Below are positions 39,757 to 39,818 of a DNA stretch of 39,818 bases, piece after piece. The notes beneath the pieces were generated by a model that was not told the origin of the DNA, searched no databases, and worked only from the letters and a program-made list of their open reading frames with translations. The translations under genes and the position numbers were made by a program. Origin of the DNA: an uncultured Dorea sp. Its GTDB lineage: Bacteria > Bacillota > Clostridia > Lachnospirales > Lachnospiraceae. Location of the stretch: positions 1 to 39,818 of the forward strand of contig CAJTQA010000030.1 of assembly GCA_910578455.1 (NCBI GenBank), written 5' to 3'. How positions within the stretch are numbered: the stretch's first letter is position 1; each line of letters begins with the position of its first letter.

Positions 39757-39818
39757 ATGCCCATTAGAGAAGAGCAAAACGCATTGATTTTAAGATGAGA
39801 TTTGGCTGTTAGACTTTT

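Noticed and set aside
1..39818. CRISPR arrays, tRNA or rRNA genes
   Set aside because: No regularly spaced repeats, no cloverleaf-like segments and no rRNA signature words were found on reading both strands.

Overview
The window looks like a chromosomal segment of a low-to-moderate GC Gram-positive anaerobe, most likely a gut Lachnospiraceae (Clostridium cluster XIVa) species. This rests on the gene families, the strong AGGAGG-type ribosome binding sites, and the chromosome / conjugative-element fragment / HK97-like prophage layout. The species cannot be named from the sequence alone.

Region 1 (1-4.05 kb) is host chromosome: an HtrA-like membrane-anchored protein whose catalytic triad looks degenerate, a YhaM-type 3'-5' exoribonuclease, and an RlmD/RumA-type 23S rRNA uracil methyltransferase. 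A strong intrinsic terminator closes it.

Region 2 (4.05-13.6 kb) is a scarred mobile-element region. It holds an XRE regulator, a small orphan gene, a frameshifted SprT-like remnant, and two resistance-type cassettes in a row: an ABC-F protein and a MATE efflux pump. Each cassette has a near-consensus sigma-A promoter, a 31-codon leader peptide containing the same KHCAE motif, two tandem intrinsic terminators, the resistance gene, and an 83% identical 58-bp tail. Next come a Tn916 Orf7/Orf8-like sigma/HTH pair and a DUF3825 gene. The DUF3825 gene is split by an intact 1605-bp IS1182-type element with an ACTT target duplication; removing the IS and one ACTT restores the reading frame. A zinc-ribbon protein and a strong terminator end the region.

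Region 3 (13.6-24.1 kb) is the early/replication module of a siphophage-like prophage: a sigma-like protein, small proteins, DUF2800 (PD-(D/E)XK), DUF2815 (ssDNA-binding-like), family A DNA polymerase, DUF4406, VapE-type primase-helicase, a TGGAC-rich non-coding block (candidate origin), VRR-NUC nuclease, SNF2-like helicase and a DUF1492/ArpU-type late regulator.

Region 4 (24.1-31.5 kb) begins with the packaging start (HNH nuclease, candidate cos region, small terminase), followed by a phage S-adenosylmethionine synthetase and a ParB/methyltransferase fusion. A truncated C5-cytosine methyltransferase fragment then leads into an accessory cassette built around an amidoligase and a gamma-glutamylcyclotransferase-like protein. 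Three copies of an intergenic repeat punctuate the cassette.

Region 5 (31.5-39.8 kb) is the HK97-type head and tail module: large terminase, portal, ClpP-type protease, major capsid, connector, head closure, gp10-like, tail completion, major tail protein, and a tail assembly chaperone pair joined by a -1 frameshift at A_AAA_AAA. An AT-rich moron gene with its own 20-bp inverted repeat and tandem terminators sits where the tape-measure gene would normally follow. No integrase, phage repressor, tape measure, lysis gene, tRNA, rRNA or CRISPR array is visible.
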